34,743 nucleotides of DNA from Sulfurovum sp. (lineage in GTDB: Bacteria > Campylobacterota > Campylobacteria > Campylobacterales > Sulfurovaceae), in NCBI GenBank assembly GCA_027012955.1, contig JALUYL010000080.1, positions 1 to 34,743 of the forward strand. Direction: 5' to 3'. Positions 1 to 7,238 of the stretch are shown here, one piece after another; position 1 is the first letter of the stretch, and every line of letters begins with the position of its first letter. A program made the position numbers and the translations under genes. The notes under the pieces were generated by a model. That model ran no database searches. It worked only from the letters and a program-made list of their open reading frames with translations, and had not been told where the DNA came from.

Positions 1-1
1 C

Positions 2-26
2 TCATTTCATCTACACCCTATATAAT
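2..26 (+). promoter_or_regulatory. Promoter of the export operon, with shared 14-mer
   Basis: A -10 hexamer TATAAT (21-26) lies upstream of the TolC-like gene. The 14-mer TCATTTCATCTACA (2-15) sits 5 nt before it and recurs at 4001-4014 with the same spacing to another -10 box. The Shine-Dalgarno AGGAGA follows at about 35-40. Seen directly; co-regulation is inferred. Confidence 0.6.
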
Positions 27-45
27 AGCCCTCTAGGAGAATAAA

Positions 46-1236
46 ATGTTAAAACAAATAGTAATCGTATCACTCTTGTCACTTGTGGCTCATGCAAATA
101 TGTTGAGTTATTTTCAAGAGGCTAACAAACATCTACAGTATGATAAAACCTATTCACTCTACAAGCAGTCAAACCAACTCTCACAAAATGGTATAGAGAG
201 TAGTCGGTATACTAACTTCTCTGCTGATGTGGGGTATGCTCGTACCCAGGCAAAACTTTTAGACCATGGGTTTAACACTACAGATTTCTCGTTGAGTGAT
301 ACACTTGATGTGTTTGGTAAAAATAGCTATAAAATAGAGATGTTACAGCTTGATGTACAGTCAAAAAAAGCGTCACTATCTTTACAAAAAGAGCAACTCT
401 TTGTCTCACTTGTCACCATGATAGCGATGTACCATCGTACTGTAGAGCAACAGGGTTTGTATCAAACACTTTTTAACAAGCAAAACAAAATCTATACAAA
501 GTTGCAAACTTTAGAGAAAAATGGTGACATCAGTAACCTTGATGTGCTAAGGTTTAGCAACACGCTTAGTAGACTTCAAGCCCAAATAGTCTCTATGGAA
601 AATCAAGCTATCAAGATGAAAAAACAACTCAAACTCTATGTGCCAAACCAGCCCATACCTTCACTGCATCATGTAATGCTTCAGGGGTCTAAAAAAGCGT
701 TTTTAGCACATGACCCACGCAATGACATAAATCGTTATGATGCGCATAAAAAAAGTGTACAGGCAAAGGGAATGGAAAAGAGTTATATCCCTACAGTCAC
801 TACAGGTGTAGCCTATCAACAACTCGATGACCCTACCTCTTATGGTGATAACTATTCTTTCAATATTGGGTTACATATTCCGTTAAATAGAGGTGATTTT
901 AAAGAAGCTGAAGCGTTAAAAGTGGCTGCTTTAAGTAGCCAAAGCAGAAGCATAGAAATGAAACTTCAAAGGGAGAATGAATATATCTCACGGCATCAAG
1001 CGTATGTCAATGCCAAAAAAGAGCTTGCTGTGTTGCAACACTCTCTTGTGGCATATCAAAAAAGTGAAAAAAGTACCAAAGAAGCGTACCTCAAACAGTA
1101 TGTAGATTTTAATACCTACTTACAGGTATTGAGAGAATCATTGACTACCAAAGAGCAGATGATTGCCCTTAGATACCAAAGAGATTTGGAAGCGACAATC
1201 ATTAATGCTATTGGCTCAGGGAAGATTTATGAGTGA
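46..1236 (+). CDS. TolC-like outer membrane efflux protein
   Basis: Probable outer-membrane channel of a tripartite export system. The first 17 residues form a signal peptide (hydrophobic core, cut near AHA/N). The rest is alternating long amphipathic helices with many Gln/Lys/Glu heptads (about 100-200 and 285-360) and short beta-rich stretches, the usual layout of outer membrane factors. At 396 residues it is a little shorter than E. coli TolC. The ATG follows AGGAGA with good spacing. It overlaps the next gene by 8 nt, so channel, ATPase, adaptor and permease are probably one transcript. The substrate cannot be told from sequence. Family call is fairly sure; assignment to this pump rests on gene order. 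Confidence 0.8.
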   Translation: MLKQIVIVSLLSLVAHANMLSYFQEANKHLQYDKTYSLYKQSNQLSQNGIESSRYTNFSADVGYARTQAKLLDHGFNTTDFSLSDTLDVFGKNSYKIEMLQLDVQSKKASLSLQKEQLFVSLVTMIAMYHRTVEQQGLYQTLFNKQNKIYTKLQTLEKNGDISNLDVLRFSNTLSRLQAQIVSMENQAIKMKKQLKLYVPNQPIPSLHHVMLQGSKKAFLAHDPRNDINRYDAHKKSVQAKGMEKSYIPTVTTGVAYQQLDDPTSYGDNYSFNIGLHIPLNRGDFKEAEALKVAALSSQSRSIEMKLQRENEYISRHQAYVNAKKELAVLQHSLVAYQKSEKSTKEAYLKQYVDFNTYLQVLRESLTTKEQMIALRYQRDLEATIINAIGSGKIYE

Positions 1237-1918
1237 CGTAATCATCTCCTGCAAAGATATAGTGAAAACATTTAACTCTGGAGAGGCAGAGGTCAAGGCA
1301 CTGCAAGGCATTACCCTTGATGTCTATGAACATGAACTGCTGATGCTTGTAGGTCCTTCTGGCTGTGGTAAAACGACCTTTGTCTCTGCACTTACAGCCC
1401 TTTTAAGTTTTGACAGTGGAAGTTGTAAGATTTTGGGTAAAGAGATAACCACAATGAGCGATGAAGAGAAGACAAGCTTTAGAGGAGAAAATATAGGTTT
1501 TGTGTTTCAATCATTTAACCTACTCCCCTCACTGACAGCGTTAGAAAATATCGCCTTGCCTCTTACCATAGCAGGGGTTAAAAGAGCAAAAGCACTGGCT
1601 CAAGCTAGAGAGATGTTAAAAGCTGTGGAACTGGAAGAAAAAGCAGATACCAAACCCAACAACTTGAGTGGCGGACAGCAGCAACGTGTAGCCATAGCAA
1701 GAGCACTCGTACATGCACCAAAGATTGTTATTTGTGATGAACCTACGAGTAGTTTAGACCACAAATCAGGACAAGTAGTGATGGAACTTTTAAAAAAAAT
1801 GACCAAAGAGAAAGGAGCGACCATGATAGTAGTGACACACGACAGTAGAGTCTATAAGTATGCAGACAGAATGGCTCACATGGAAGATGGAAAAATTATT
1901 AAGGTGGAAGTATTATGA
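1229..1918 (+). CDS. ABC transporter ATP-binding protein (LolD/MacB/DevA type)
   Basis: Energises the export complex in the cytoplasm. I chose the ATG at 1229 (229 residues), 22 codons inside the longest frame, because MSDVIISCKDI is a typical N-terminus of the family and AGGGA precedes it. Walker A GPSGCGKTT is at residues 42-50, then the Q-loop region (VFQSFNLLPSLTALENI), the ABC signature LSGGQQQRVAIARAL, Walker B IVICDEPTSSLD and the H-loop VVTHD. All catalytic motifs are intact. The start overlaps the TolC-like gene by 8 nt and the end overlaps the adaptor gene by 4 nt (ATGA). The family pairs with FtsX-like permeases, as in LolCDE, MacAB and DevABC, which fits the gene at 2808. Confidence 0.93.
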   Translation: MSDVIISCKDIVKTFNSGEAEVKALQGITLDVYEHELLMLVGPSGCGKTTFVSALTALLSFDSGSCKILGKEITTMSDEEKTSFRGENIGFVFQSFNLLPSLTALENIALPLTIAGVKRAKALAQAREMLKAVELEEKADTKPNNLSGGQQQRVAIARALVHAPKIVICDEPTSSLDHKSGQVVMELLKKMTKEKGATMIVVTHDSRVYKYADRMAHMEDGKIIKVEVL

Positions 1919-2808
1919 GAACATTTTTTATATTGATACTGCTCTCTATTATAGGTGTAGGTGTTGCTTTAGGAATAATGTATTATGGTGAAATGGAAAA
2001 ACCAACTCAAAGTGTAGCATTGCCCTCTATGAAACTCCCCTATCGCTCATTTATCGCAGGGACAGGAGTCATAGAAGCCCATAGCAAAAATATCTATATT
2101 GGCTCTTTGGTACAAGGGGTTATCACAAAAGTCACTGTAAAAAGTGGCGATAAAATCAAAAAGGGTGAGTTGCTTTTTGAGATAGATGACCGTGCAAAAA
2201 AAGTACAAATTCCTCTACTAAAAGAGCAGATAAAAGTAGCACAAAGTAAATTTAATAGTGCCAAACATCAGTTAAACCTCATAGAGAATTTTAAAAAGGT
2301 CTCACCTCATATGGTGACCAATGAAAAGTATGCAACCGTTCTTGATGCCTTTAATGAAGCAAAAGCTACTCTTTTACTCTCAAAAGAGAAACTCAAAACC
2401 CTCAAAGAGGAGCTTAAACTCTATAAAGTCTATGCACCCATTGACGGCATTGTCTTACAATCCTTGATTACCCAAGGTTCCTACTTTAATACCAATTCAA
2501 AAGCCTTAATGATAGGAAGTGACAAATTAAGCATTCGTGTCAATATCAATGAGTTTGACGCGTGGAAGTTTGAACCCCATAGTGAGGCTGTAGCATTTGT
2601 ACGAGGCAACCCTAAACAGAAAATTGCATTGAGCTATGACTATACTACACCTTTGGTTGTGCCTAAACACAATTTGACAGGTCTTAGTACAGAAGCCACC
2701 GATACTAGAGTGCTTCAAGTGATGTATAGCGTGAAAAAAAGAGCAAATTTCTCTCTTTATGTTGGTGAGATGGTAGATGTGTTTGTCAAAACAACCAAGG
2801 ACAAATAA
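1915..2808 (+). CDS. HlyD-family membrane fusion protein (periplasmic adaptor)
   Basis: Links the inner-membrane permease to the outer-membrane channel. Residues 4-24 form one hydrophobic anchor. A lipoyl/barrel-sandwich half motif follows (GSLVQGVITKVTVKSGDKIKKGELLFEID, around residues 62-91), then an alpha-helical hairpin (about 98-170) and the returning lipoyl half (YAPIDGIVLQSLITQGSYF). At 297 residues it is short, closer to DevB-like or MacA-like adaptors with a small C-terminal region than to full RND adaptors. ATGA overlap with the ATPase and TAATG junction with the permease indicate translational coupling. Confidence 0.88.
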   Translation: MRTFFILILLSIIGVGVALGIMYYGEMEKPTQSVALPSMKLPYRSFIAGTGVIEAHSKNIYIGSLVQGVITKVTVKSGDKIKKGELLFEIDDRAKKVQIPLLKEQIKVAQSKFNSAKHQLNLIENFKKVSPHMVTNEKYATVLDAFNEAKATLLLSKEKLKTLKEELKLYKVYAPIDGIVLQSLITQGSYFNTNSKALMIGSDKLSIRVNINEFDAWKFEPHSEAVAFVRGNPKQKIALSYDYTTPLVVPKHNLTGLSTEATDTRVLQVMYSVKKRANFSLYVGEMVDVFVKTTKDK

Positions 2809-3986
2809 TGTTTAGAGTTGCTATTGAGATGCTCATGCATGATAGAACCAAATATCTTGGACTCTTTATAGGCATTGGATTTACAGCATTTTTGGTGACC
2901 TTTGCCATGAGCTTTTTTGCAGGATTTATGACAAGAGGGTTTGCACTGGTGAGTGAAAATCCAACAGCCACGGTTTGGGTGATGGACAGAGCCGTTAACT
3001 CTACAGAAGCGACCATCAATATGAGTGATGCGTCGCTAGGACTTGTACGAGGAGTCAAAGGGGTCAACTATGCTACAGCTCTCTATTTGGGAGATGTAAC
3101 GGCAAGGTTTCCCAATGGACATTTCCAAACATTTCAAACCATAGGGGTAGACAATGCCTCACTTACTGGAGCACCCAAACCTGCCAGTCTGCTTCGTTTG
3201 CCACAGAGTATCATTGTCGATAGTGGAGGAACAAGTGGTAAACTACAAACTCCTATAGAACAAAAAGACAGATGGAGTTATGATGGTTCACATCTGGGTG
3301 TACCTACTAGAAAATTACAGTATGGTGATGACCTACTCATCAATGACAAAAGAGTTGTTGTAGCAACCGTTTCACAAACCATTCCACGCTTTCCCCCAAG
3401 ACCTCTTATCTATACCACACAATCAAATTTTAAGCGACTGATTGTAGGAGAGAAGAGGTATATTACCTTTATTATGGTGCGTGGAGAAAAAGGTATTAGC
3501 CCTAAAACACTTGCCCAAAATATTAGGAAAGAGACAGGGCTTAAAGCCATTACCAGTGAAGCATTTAAAAAAGAGACAGTGCTTTGGTTTCTCATAAACT
3601 CTGAAGATGTAGGAGACATGCTTAACATGGTCATCTTAGCCATGCTTGTAGGCTTTGGTGTCACAGGAGTAATGCTCTATATGTTTACCTATGAGAACAT
3701 CAAACAGTACGCTGTACTCAAAGCCATGGGAGCGTCAAACAAACAGCTTACCAATATGGTGTTTACCCAAGCATTTATAGGGGTAATAGTAGGCAGTGGC
3801 ATAGGTATAGGTCTCTCAGCCCTTTTAGGTCAAGCTGTAGCCAGTGCCGATTTCCCTTTTAGAATGATGTGGTTTGCCCCTTTTCTTGGCTTTTTAGGGG
3901 TGCTTATTGTGAGTATTACAGCTGCAATGATTAGTGTGAGACCTGTGCTGAAGATGGAACCTGCTATGGTGTTTTCTGGTCGGTGA
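2808..3986 (+). CDS. FtsX/MacB-like ABC permease (DevC-like)
   Basis: Inner-membrane permease of the export system, 392 residues. One N-terminal transmembrane helix (about 17-43) is followed by a large extracytoplasmic domain (about 45-260) and three C-terminal helices (about 268-292, 320-345, 355-380), the standard FtsX-like topology. The segment YAVLKAMGASNKQL near 300 is the coupling-helix region typical of the family. It starts on the last base of the adaptor stop codon. The layout ATPase-adaptor-permease resembles cyanobacterial DevABC and also MacAB with a split ATPase. Substrate unknown; last gene of the operon. Confidence 0.88.
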   Translation: MFRVAIEMLMHDRTKYLGLFIGIGFTAFLVTFAMSFFAGFMTRGFALVSENPTATVWVMDRAVNSTEATINMSDASLGLVRGVKGVNYATALYLGDVTARFPNGHFQTFQTIGVDNASLTGAPKPASLLRLPQSIIVDSGGTSGKLQTPIEQKDRWSYDGSHLGVPTRKLQYGDDLLINDKRVVVATVSQTIPRFPPRPLIYTTQSNFKRLIVGEKRYITFIMVRGEKGISPKTLAQNIRKETGLKAITSEAFKKETVLWFLINSEDVGDMLNMVILAMLVGFGVTGVMLYMFTYENIKQYAVLKAMGASNKQLTNMVFTQAFIGVIVGSGIGIGLSALLGQAVASADFPFRMMWFAPFLGFLGVLIVSITAAMISVRPVLKMEPAMVFSGR

Positions 3987-4000
3987 GTGGGGGTTTATTT

Positions 4001-4025
4001 TCATTTCATCTACATATCGCATAAT
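4001..4025 (+). promoter_or_regulatory. Second copy of the export-operon promoter motif
   Basis: The 14-mer TCATTTCATCTACA (4001-4014) is identical to the one at 2-15. Exactly 5 nt later lies CATAAT (4020-4025), matching the geometry of the first copy. It precedes the small ORF at 4072. Confidence 0.55.
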
Positions 4026-4071
4026 ACCATCAAGCAATAAATAAATTGCAAAAATAGAAATGGAGAAAACC

Positions 4072-4206
4072 ATGAAATATAAGAGTTTAATTTTAAAGAG
4101 TATACCACCTTTTGAAGATATGACAGAGTATGCTCTTGATAAAGACTTAGATGGCATGAAAAAAGGTTATAAAAATATTGAGCGTTGTTTTAAACGCCTT
4201 GGATAA
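4072..4206 (+). CDS. Small hypothetical protein (44 residues)
   Basis: A short ORF not recognised as any family. It has an ATG with a good Shine-Dalgarno (GGAG at 4062-4065) and its own promoter-like motif shared with the export operon. The product is lysine-rich and amphipathic, begins MKYKSLILKSIPPFEDM and ends with ERCFKRLG, with no signal peptide or membrane segment. Its last 17 nt overlap the 3' end of the convergent hydrolase gene. The promoter match is the main reason to believe it is expressed. It could be a small regulator or accessory peptide of the exporter, but that is only a guess from position. Confidence 0.5.
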   Translation: MKYKSLILKSIPPFEDMTEYALDKDLDGMKKGYKNIERCFKRLG

Positions 4207-5041
4207 ACTTCACGACACCTTCAACTACGGCATCATCATCGAGTATCTTTCTATGTCCTAAACCCTCTGTAGGGCGTAACTCTGCCCATGTCCATTTTTT
4301 ACATAAATGTTCTGAATGCATTATGGGTATCTCTCTGTCCTCTTTGTCGTGGTAGATGAGGGTAGGGACGTGGAAGTCTGAGGTGACGATGTCATCCCAG
4401 TCTTTACCGTACTTTTCAAAGTTTGCTTTGTTGTGGTTCCACGTATAGGCACGCATCTGCTTGACTATGTCTAATGGAATGCCCAAATGTTTGGCAAAGT
4501 TGTCTGCTACGGCAGAGATGTCATGTATGGGTGCGATGAGGGCTAGTTTTTTGGTAGCTAGCCCTAACTGGGAAGCCACAGTGACTGCTGCCCCACCAAA
4601 AGAGTGCACGATGATGCACTCTACCTCTCCCACTTCTGCCAAAGCTGCACGTACAGAGTCTGCCCAACTGGCTAAATCTGAAAATGTTCCATGCGAGTCA
4701 CCATGACGCAAAGCATCATAACTGATGACTTGGTAGCCATGTTTCAGAAGGGCATGGGTAAAGTGAGTCATACTTTGTGAAGTAGTAGACCAGCCATGCA
4801 CAAGTAACACTTTAGGATGAGCTGTGTCTCCCCAACGGTAACCTTGTAAACGCATATTTTCATAGAGAGGGATATCAAAACGCTCAGGCTCAGGCAGGGG
4901 TAGTGCATTACGGTTTTTACGTTTAGAGTTAATGGGGTAGTGAAAGAGTCTATGTGCAGAGTAAACAGCAAGTTTAGGAAACAGAGCACTCACCAACCAA
5001 AAGTAAAAACGTATGAGTTTAACTTGTAGTGGGTGGTGCAT
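4190..5041 (-). CDS. Alpha/beta hydrolase
   Basis: Probable serine hydrolase of the alpha/beta-hydrolase fold, 283 residues; substrate unknown. The oxyanion-hole segment LLVHGWSTTSQS is at residues 79-90. The nucleophile elbow is IVHSFGGAA with Ser147; the usual first Gly of GxSxG is Val here. The acid is probably in YHDKEDREIP and the histidine in GLGHRK. An N-terminal hydrophobic stretch (about 8-27) may anchor it at the membrane. The ATG is preceded by AAAGGA. It lies just after the last repeat of the TA array and in the same orientation. It has no attC-like repeat of its own at its 3' end, so I take it as flanking chromosome rather than a cassette. Confidence 0.85.
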   Translation of the reverse strand: MHHPLQVKLIRFYFWLVSALFPKLAVYSAHRLFHYPINSKRKNRNALPLPEPERFDIPLYENMRLQGYRWGDTAHPKVLLVHGWSTTSQSMTHFTHALLKHGYQVISYDALRHGDSHGTFSDLASWADSVRAALAEVGEVECIIVHSFGGAAVTVASQLGLATKKLALIAPIHDISAVADNFAKHLGIPLDIVKQMRAYTWNHNKANFEKYGKDWDDIVTSDFHVPTLIYHDKEDREIPIMHSEHLCKKWTWAELRPTEGLGHRKILDDDAVVEGVVKFIQGV

Positions 5042-5110
5042 CTTTGTTCCTTTATGTATATAGTACTATTTTATCTAATTTTAGTTTGTGTTTTTTAATT
5101 AGAGGAAAAA

Positions 5111-5170
5111 TAACGACTAACTGTAGCCAATACATAACGAAGGGCATTTATTGGTTACGAGGTTTTGTTA
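5111..5170 (-). repeat. attC-like site 1 (3' of the HigBA pair)
   Basis: A 60-nt imperfect inverted repeat bounded by TAAC (5111-5114) and GTTA (5167-5170). After an unpaired spacer the inner arms GTAGCCAATA and TATTGGTTAC pair with one mismatch. It starts 5 nt after the higA stop. Same ends, same CCAATA inner box and same position relative to a TA pair as the other four sites. It is the last site of the array; no further site follows the hydrolase gene. Confidence 0.7.
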
Positions 5171-5174
5171 GCAT

Positions 5175-5546
5175 TTAAGCACAGTTTATTTTGTAATCTA
5201 AAAATAGACTCTCTATGGGTATATGAAGTTGCTTATGTAAATTTCTTATCATCTCAATAGTTAACTTTCTTTTTCTATTAAGTATCTCTGATACTCTTGA
5301 TTTGCTTCCAACTATTGTAATTAAATCTTTTTGCTTAAGACCCTCTTGTTCCATTCTAAACTTTATTGCTTCTATAGGGTCTGGAGCTTCTATCTTATAG
5401 TGTTGTTCTTCATAGGCTTCAACTAAAGTTGTAAGTACTTCCAACTCATCCATTTGTGGTGTATTTGGCTTAGCATTCATTAAGTTTTCTATATAGCTTA
5501 ATGTCTGAGTATAATCTTCTTTATTTTTAATAGGTTTAATATTCAT
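5175..5546 (-). CDS. higA: HigA-type antitoxin (XRE helix-turn-helix)
   Basis: Antitoxin and probable autorepressor of the HigB toxin, 123 residues. The C-terminal half is an XRE-type helix-turn-helix: EGLKQKDLITIVGSKSRVSE is followed by ILNRKRKLTIEMIRNLHKQL. The N-terminal part DYTQTLSYIENLMNAK matches the HigA family with N-terminal toxin-binding residues. I placed the start at the ATG at 5546 rather than 15 nt upstream, because GAGGAG lies 8 nt before it and the homologous start is MNIKPI. The coding region begins 1 nt after the higB stop codon. The strong Shine-Dalgarno contrasts with the leaderless toxin gene upstream. The stop lies 5 nt from attC-like site 1. Confidence 0.9.
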   Translation of the reverse strand: MNIKPIKNKEDYTQTLSYIENLMNAKPNTPQMDELEVLTTLVEAYEEQHYKIEAPDPIEAIKFRMEQEGLKQKDLITIVGSKSRVSEILNRKRKLTIEMIRNLHKQLHIPIESLFLDYKINCA

Positions 5547-5547
5547 T

Positions 5548-5847
5548 TTATAACTCCTCAATATCTATTTTGTCATATTGTTTATGTGTCCCAATAAACT
5601 TAATAAATACTATTTTTGCATAATAATTTATTGCAACGATTAATCTATATTTATTCCCTGCAATATTAAATACAATTTTTGTATCTCCAACAACACTAGC
5701 ATTTCGATACATTTCTTTAATTTTATTGGGATTATTCCAATCAAGTTTTAGAACTTCTTTATGCCAAGATTCTAAAGCACTTTTACTATCTTTATATTTT
5801 GGTTGTTCATAAAAATCTTTTAATGTCTTTTTTGAAATTATTCGCAT
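5548..5847 (-). CDS. higB: HigB-type mRNA interferase toxin
   Basis: Ribosome-dependent mRNA endonuclease of the HigB family, 99 residues, the normal length. Family marks are the N-terminal MRIISKKTLKDFYEQ, the central WNNPNKIKEMYRNASVVG, and the C-terminal FIKFIGTHKQYDKID. Toxin precedes antitoxin, as is usual for HigBA. The ATG lies exactly 6 nt after a TATAAT box with no Shine-Dalgarno between, so the mRNA probably begins at the start codon. The start codon is also inside a palindrome that could be the HigA operator. Confidence 0.9.
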   Translation of the reverse strand: MRIISKKTLKDFYEQPKYKDSKSALESWHKEVLKLDWNNPNKIKEMYRNASVVGDTKIVFNIAGNKYRLIVAINYYAKIVFIKFIGTHKQYDKIDIEEL

Positions 5848-5872
5848 GGGAATATTATAGTGTAGTTCCCAT
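5846..5872 (-). promoter_or_regulatory. higBA promoter and operator palindrome
   Basis: Palindrome ATGGGAA (5846-5852) ... TTCCCAT (5866-5872). The minus-strand -10 box TATAAT (5854-5859) lies between the arms, 6 nt before the higB ATG. HigA bound here would cover the -10 and start codon, giving autorepression. Palindrome and -10 are seen; repression is inferred. Confidence 0.65.
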
Positions 5873-5915
5873 TAAGAGAACTTTAACTTTAATAAGTAGA
5901 TGTTTGAATGTATGC

Positions 5916-5977
5916 TAACGACTGAAGATAGCCAATAAGTCGCCGTGAGGCTACTTATTGGCTACTCTGTCTTGTTA
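5916..5977 (-). repeat. attC-like site 2 (3' of the RelE/RHH pair)
   Basis: A 62-nt inverted repeat with TAAC (5916-5919) and GTTA (5974-5977) ends. The inner arms AGCCAATAAGT and ACTTATTGGCT pair perfectly and are continued by GCC/GGC around a GTGA loop. The toxin stop codon lies 5 nt away. The outer arms are almost identical to site 4 although the genes differ. Confidence 0.8.
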
Positions 5978-5982
5978 TGTGT

Positions 5983-6252
5983 TCAATCATAAGCTTTTTG
6001 TCGATGTCTAAAATCTACAACAGCCACAATGAGTTTATCATCTTTGATAAGATAAAAGAGCCTATAATTTCCTATTCTATATCTATAATAGCCTTCTAAA
6101 TTATCTTTTAACTTTTTTATGTTTGATCCATAAAATGGATTTTCTCTAAGTTGAGGATATACAAAATTTTCAATTTTTGCATAGAGTTTTTTATCTAGTT
6201 TCTTTTTAACTTTTTCAAAAGTTTTAGTTTCAGCAATTTGATATTTAGACAA
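5983..6252 (-). CDS. RelE/ParE-family toxin
   Basis: Small basic protein of 89 residues with the RelE/ParE fold pattern: an N-terminal helix rich in lysine (FEKVKKKLDKKLYAKI), then NPFYGSNIKKLKDNLEGYYRYRIGNYRLFY, a signature close to RelE/ParE toxins, and the last strand LIVAVVDFRHRQKAYD. Whether it cleaves mRNA or acts on gyrase cannot be decided here. The start is TTG at 6252 inside the end of the antitoxin gene (8-nt overlap); no in-frame ATG gives a complete protein. The weak start codon and coupling to the antitoxin should keep toxin synthesis low. The array order is reversed here: antitoxin first. Confidence 0.85.
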   Translation of the reverse strand: MSKYQIAETKTFEKVKKKLDKKLYAKIENFVYPQLRENPFYGSNIKKLKDNLEGYYRYRIGNYRLFYLIKDDKLIVAVVDFRHRQKAYD

Positions 6253-6481
6253 TTATGTAATCGCCTTTTTTGAAATCTTCTAATCCATTCATCAAGTTGT
6301 TTACAAGTTCTTTATCTTCTAAAATTTCATTCATTTCATCTTTCTCTACAAATTGTGATGAAGTGAGATATTGCATTGTTGCAAACTCTATAAAGTTTGA
6401 AAGATTTCTTCTTTGTCCATCTGCTGCAAGTTTTATCATATTGTAAATAGAATCATCTACTCTCATTGTCACTGTTTTCAT
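6245..6481 (-). CDS. Ribbon-helix-helix antitoxin
   Basis: Antitoxin partner of the RelE/ParE toxin, 78 residues. The N-terminal MKTVTMRVDDSIYNMIKLAA followed by NLSNFIEFA is a clear ribbon-helix-helix (CopG/MetJ-like) DNA-binding unit; the acidic C-terminus (KDEMNEILEDKELVNNLMNGLEDF) would wrap the toxin. The ATG has AAGGA upstream and a near-consensus promoter. As first gene it probably represses this promoter together with the toxin. Confidence 0.87.
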   Translation of the reverse strand: MKTVTMRVDDSIYNMIKLAADGQRRNLSNFIEFATMQYLTSSQFVEKDEMNEILEDKELVNNLMNGLEDFKKGDYIIV

Positions 6482-6510
6482 AGTAAAATCCTTGAATATT
6501 TATTGTTCTA

Positions 6511-6539
6511 ATTATATTCAATTTTATTCTTTTTGTCAA
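6511..6539 (-). promoter_or_regulatory. Promoter of the RelE/RHH pair
   Basis: On the minus strand, -35 TTGACA (6534-6539), a 17-nt spacer and -10 TATAAT (6511-6516): a full consensus sigma-70 promoter. It leaves a leader of roughly 23 nt with a Shine-Dalgarno, unlike the leaderless modules. Confidence 0.85.
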
Positions 6540-6556
6540 ACAGTCTGACTTTCACA

Positions 6557-6620
6557 TAACGGTTATCGTGAGCAATAATTTTCCCGATAGGGTAAATTAT
6601 TGGTCTCCTCGTACTTGTTA
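6557..6620 (-). repeat. attC-like site 3 (3' of BrnTA pair 1)
   Basis: A 64-nt inverted repeat with TAAC (6557-6560) and GTTA (6617-6620) ends. The inner arms CAATAATTTTCCC and GGGTAAATTATTG pair with one mismatch around a short loop. The antitoxin stop codon (TAA on the minus strand, 6618-6620) lies inside the terminal TAAC, so gene and repeat end together as in integron cassettes. Confidence 0.78.
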
Positions 6621-6863
6621 TATAGCTGCGGCAGTAGTGTTTAAGCTTTGTAATTTTTCTGCTAACCACATTTTGATAACGGCTTGACGGCTTACTCCAA
6701 CATGTTTGGCTTCTTTGTCTAAAGATTGAACCATCCAAGATGGAAAATCAATATTTACTCTTTTTGGTTCTTCATTTATCATTTTAATTTTTGATGTATC
6801 AAAATGTTCTAATATATCTTCTTGATTATCATCAAAGATTTTATCTAGTTCTGATGCTTTCAT
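6618..6863 (-). CDS. BrnA-like antitoxin (pair 1)
   Basis: Antitoxin of a BrnTA-like pair, 81 residues. The C-terminal half has the ribbon-helix-helix pattern of this group: RVNIDFPSWMVQSLDKEAKH then GVSRQAVIKMWLAEKL. The acidic N-terminus (ELDKIFDDNQEDILEHFD) probably contacts the toxin. It is clearly homologous to the antitoxin at 7932-8177 along its whole length. The ATG is preceded by AAGGAG at about 10 nt, and the gene overlaps the toxin by 23 nt. The stop codon is part of attC-like site 3. Confidence 0.85.
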   Translation of the reverse strand: MKASELDKIFDDNQEDILEHFDTSKIKMINEEPKRVNIDFPSWMVQSLDKEAKHVGVSRQAVIKMWLAEKLQSLNTTAAAI

Positions 6864-7116
6864 ATAGTTTAGTCTCCTTGTCTCTTGATCTTCTTACAGA
6901 GATAATTCTAATATTTGTATCTCTATAAGTGATTATGGCAGTATAGTTTTTAGCATTGATTTGTCCTAATAGTAAAAATCTTTCTTCATCTTCACTTTGT
7001 GGAGATGGAATTTCAAAAGAATATGGGTCGTCCCATAACTTTTGAGCTTCTTTAAAGTCAATTTTATGTTTTGACTTATTACTACTGCTTTTTACTTCAT
7101 CATATTCAAAATTCAT
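6841..7116 (-). CDS. brnT: BrnT-family toxin (pair 1)
   Basis: BrnT-type ribonuclease toxin with a RelE-like fold, 91 residues. Family marks are the N-terminal FEYDEVKSSSNKSKHKIDF and EAQKLWDD, the central ERFLLLGQINAKNYTAIITY, and the C-terminal IRIISVRRSRDKETKLYES, which carries the conserved RIIS-RR segment. Toxin precedes antitoxin, the usual brnTA order. The ATG lies 6 nt after TATAAT with no Shine-Dalgarno, so the transcript is probably leaderless. Confidence 0.87.
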   Translation of the reverse strand: MNFEYDEVKSSSNKSKHKIDFKEAQKLWDDPYSFEIPSPQSEDEERFLLLGQINAKNYTAIITYRDTNIRIISVRRSRDKETKLYESIRTR

Positions 7117-7128
7117 ACTTAAATTATA
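7117..7128 (-). promoter_or_regulatory. -10 box and leaderless start of BrnTA pair 1
   Basis: The minus-strand TATAAT (7123-7128) is separated from the toxin ATG by 6 nt (7117-7122). No clear -35 is visible at 16-18 nt. Transcription would be expected to start at or next to the A of the ATG. Confidence 0.6.
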
Positions 7129-7176
7129 CCATAAATATATGAGAGTTAATTTAGAGGGGAATTTTATGTGACTATA

Positions 7177-7238
7177 TAACGACTGAAGATAGCCAATAAA
7201 TTGCCGCTAGGTAATTTATTGGATACTCTGTTTTGTTA
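7177..7238 (-). repeat. attC-like site 4 (3' of BrnTA pair 2)
   Basis: A 62-nt inverted repeat with TAAC (7177-7180) and GTTA (7235-7238) ends. The arms AGCCAATAAATT and AATTTATTGGAT pair, continued by CC/GG around GCTA. The first 23 nt are identical to site 2, and the inner stem differs from site 2 by compensatory changes (AAGT/ACTT versus AAATT/AATTT). The antitoxin stop TAA (7236-7238) lies in the terminal TAAC. Confidence 0.8.

Noticed and set aside
4190-5041. Hydrolase gene as a sixth cassette of the array
   Set aside because: Its orientation fits, but no repeat with TAAC/GTTA ends follows its 3' end.
6508-6738. Minus-strand ORF of 76 residues across attC-like site 3
   Set aside because: It is an out-of-frame shadow of the antitoxin gene running through the repeat and promoter.
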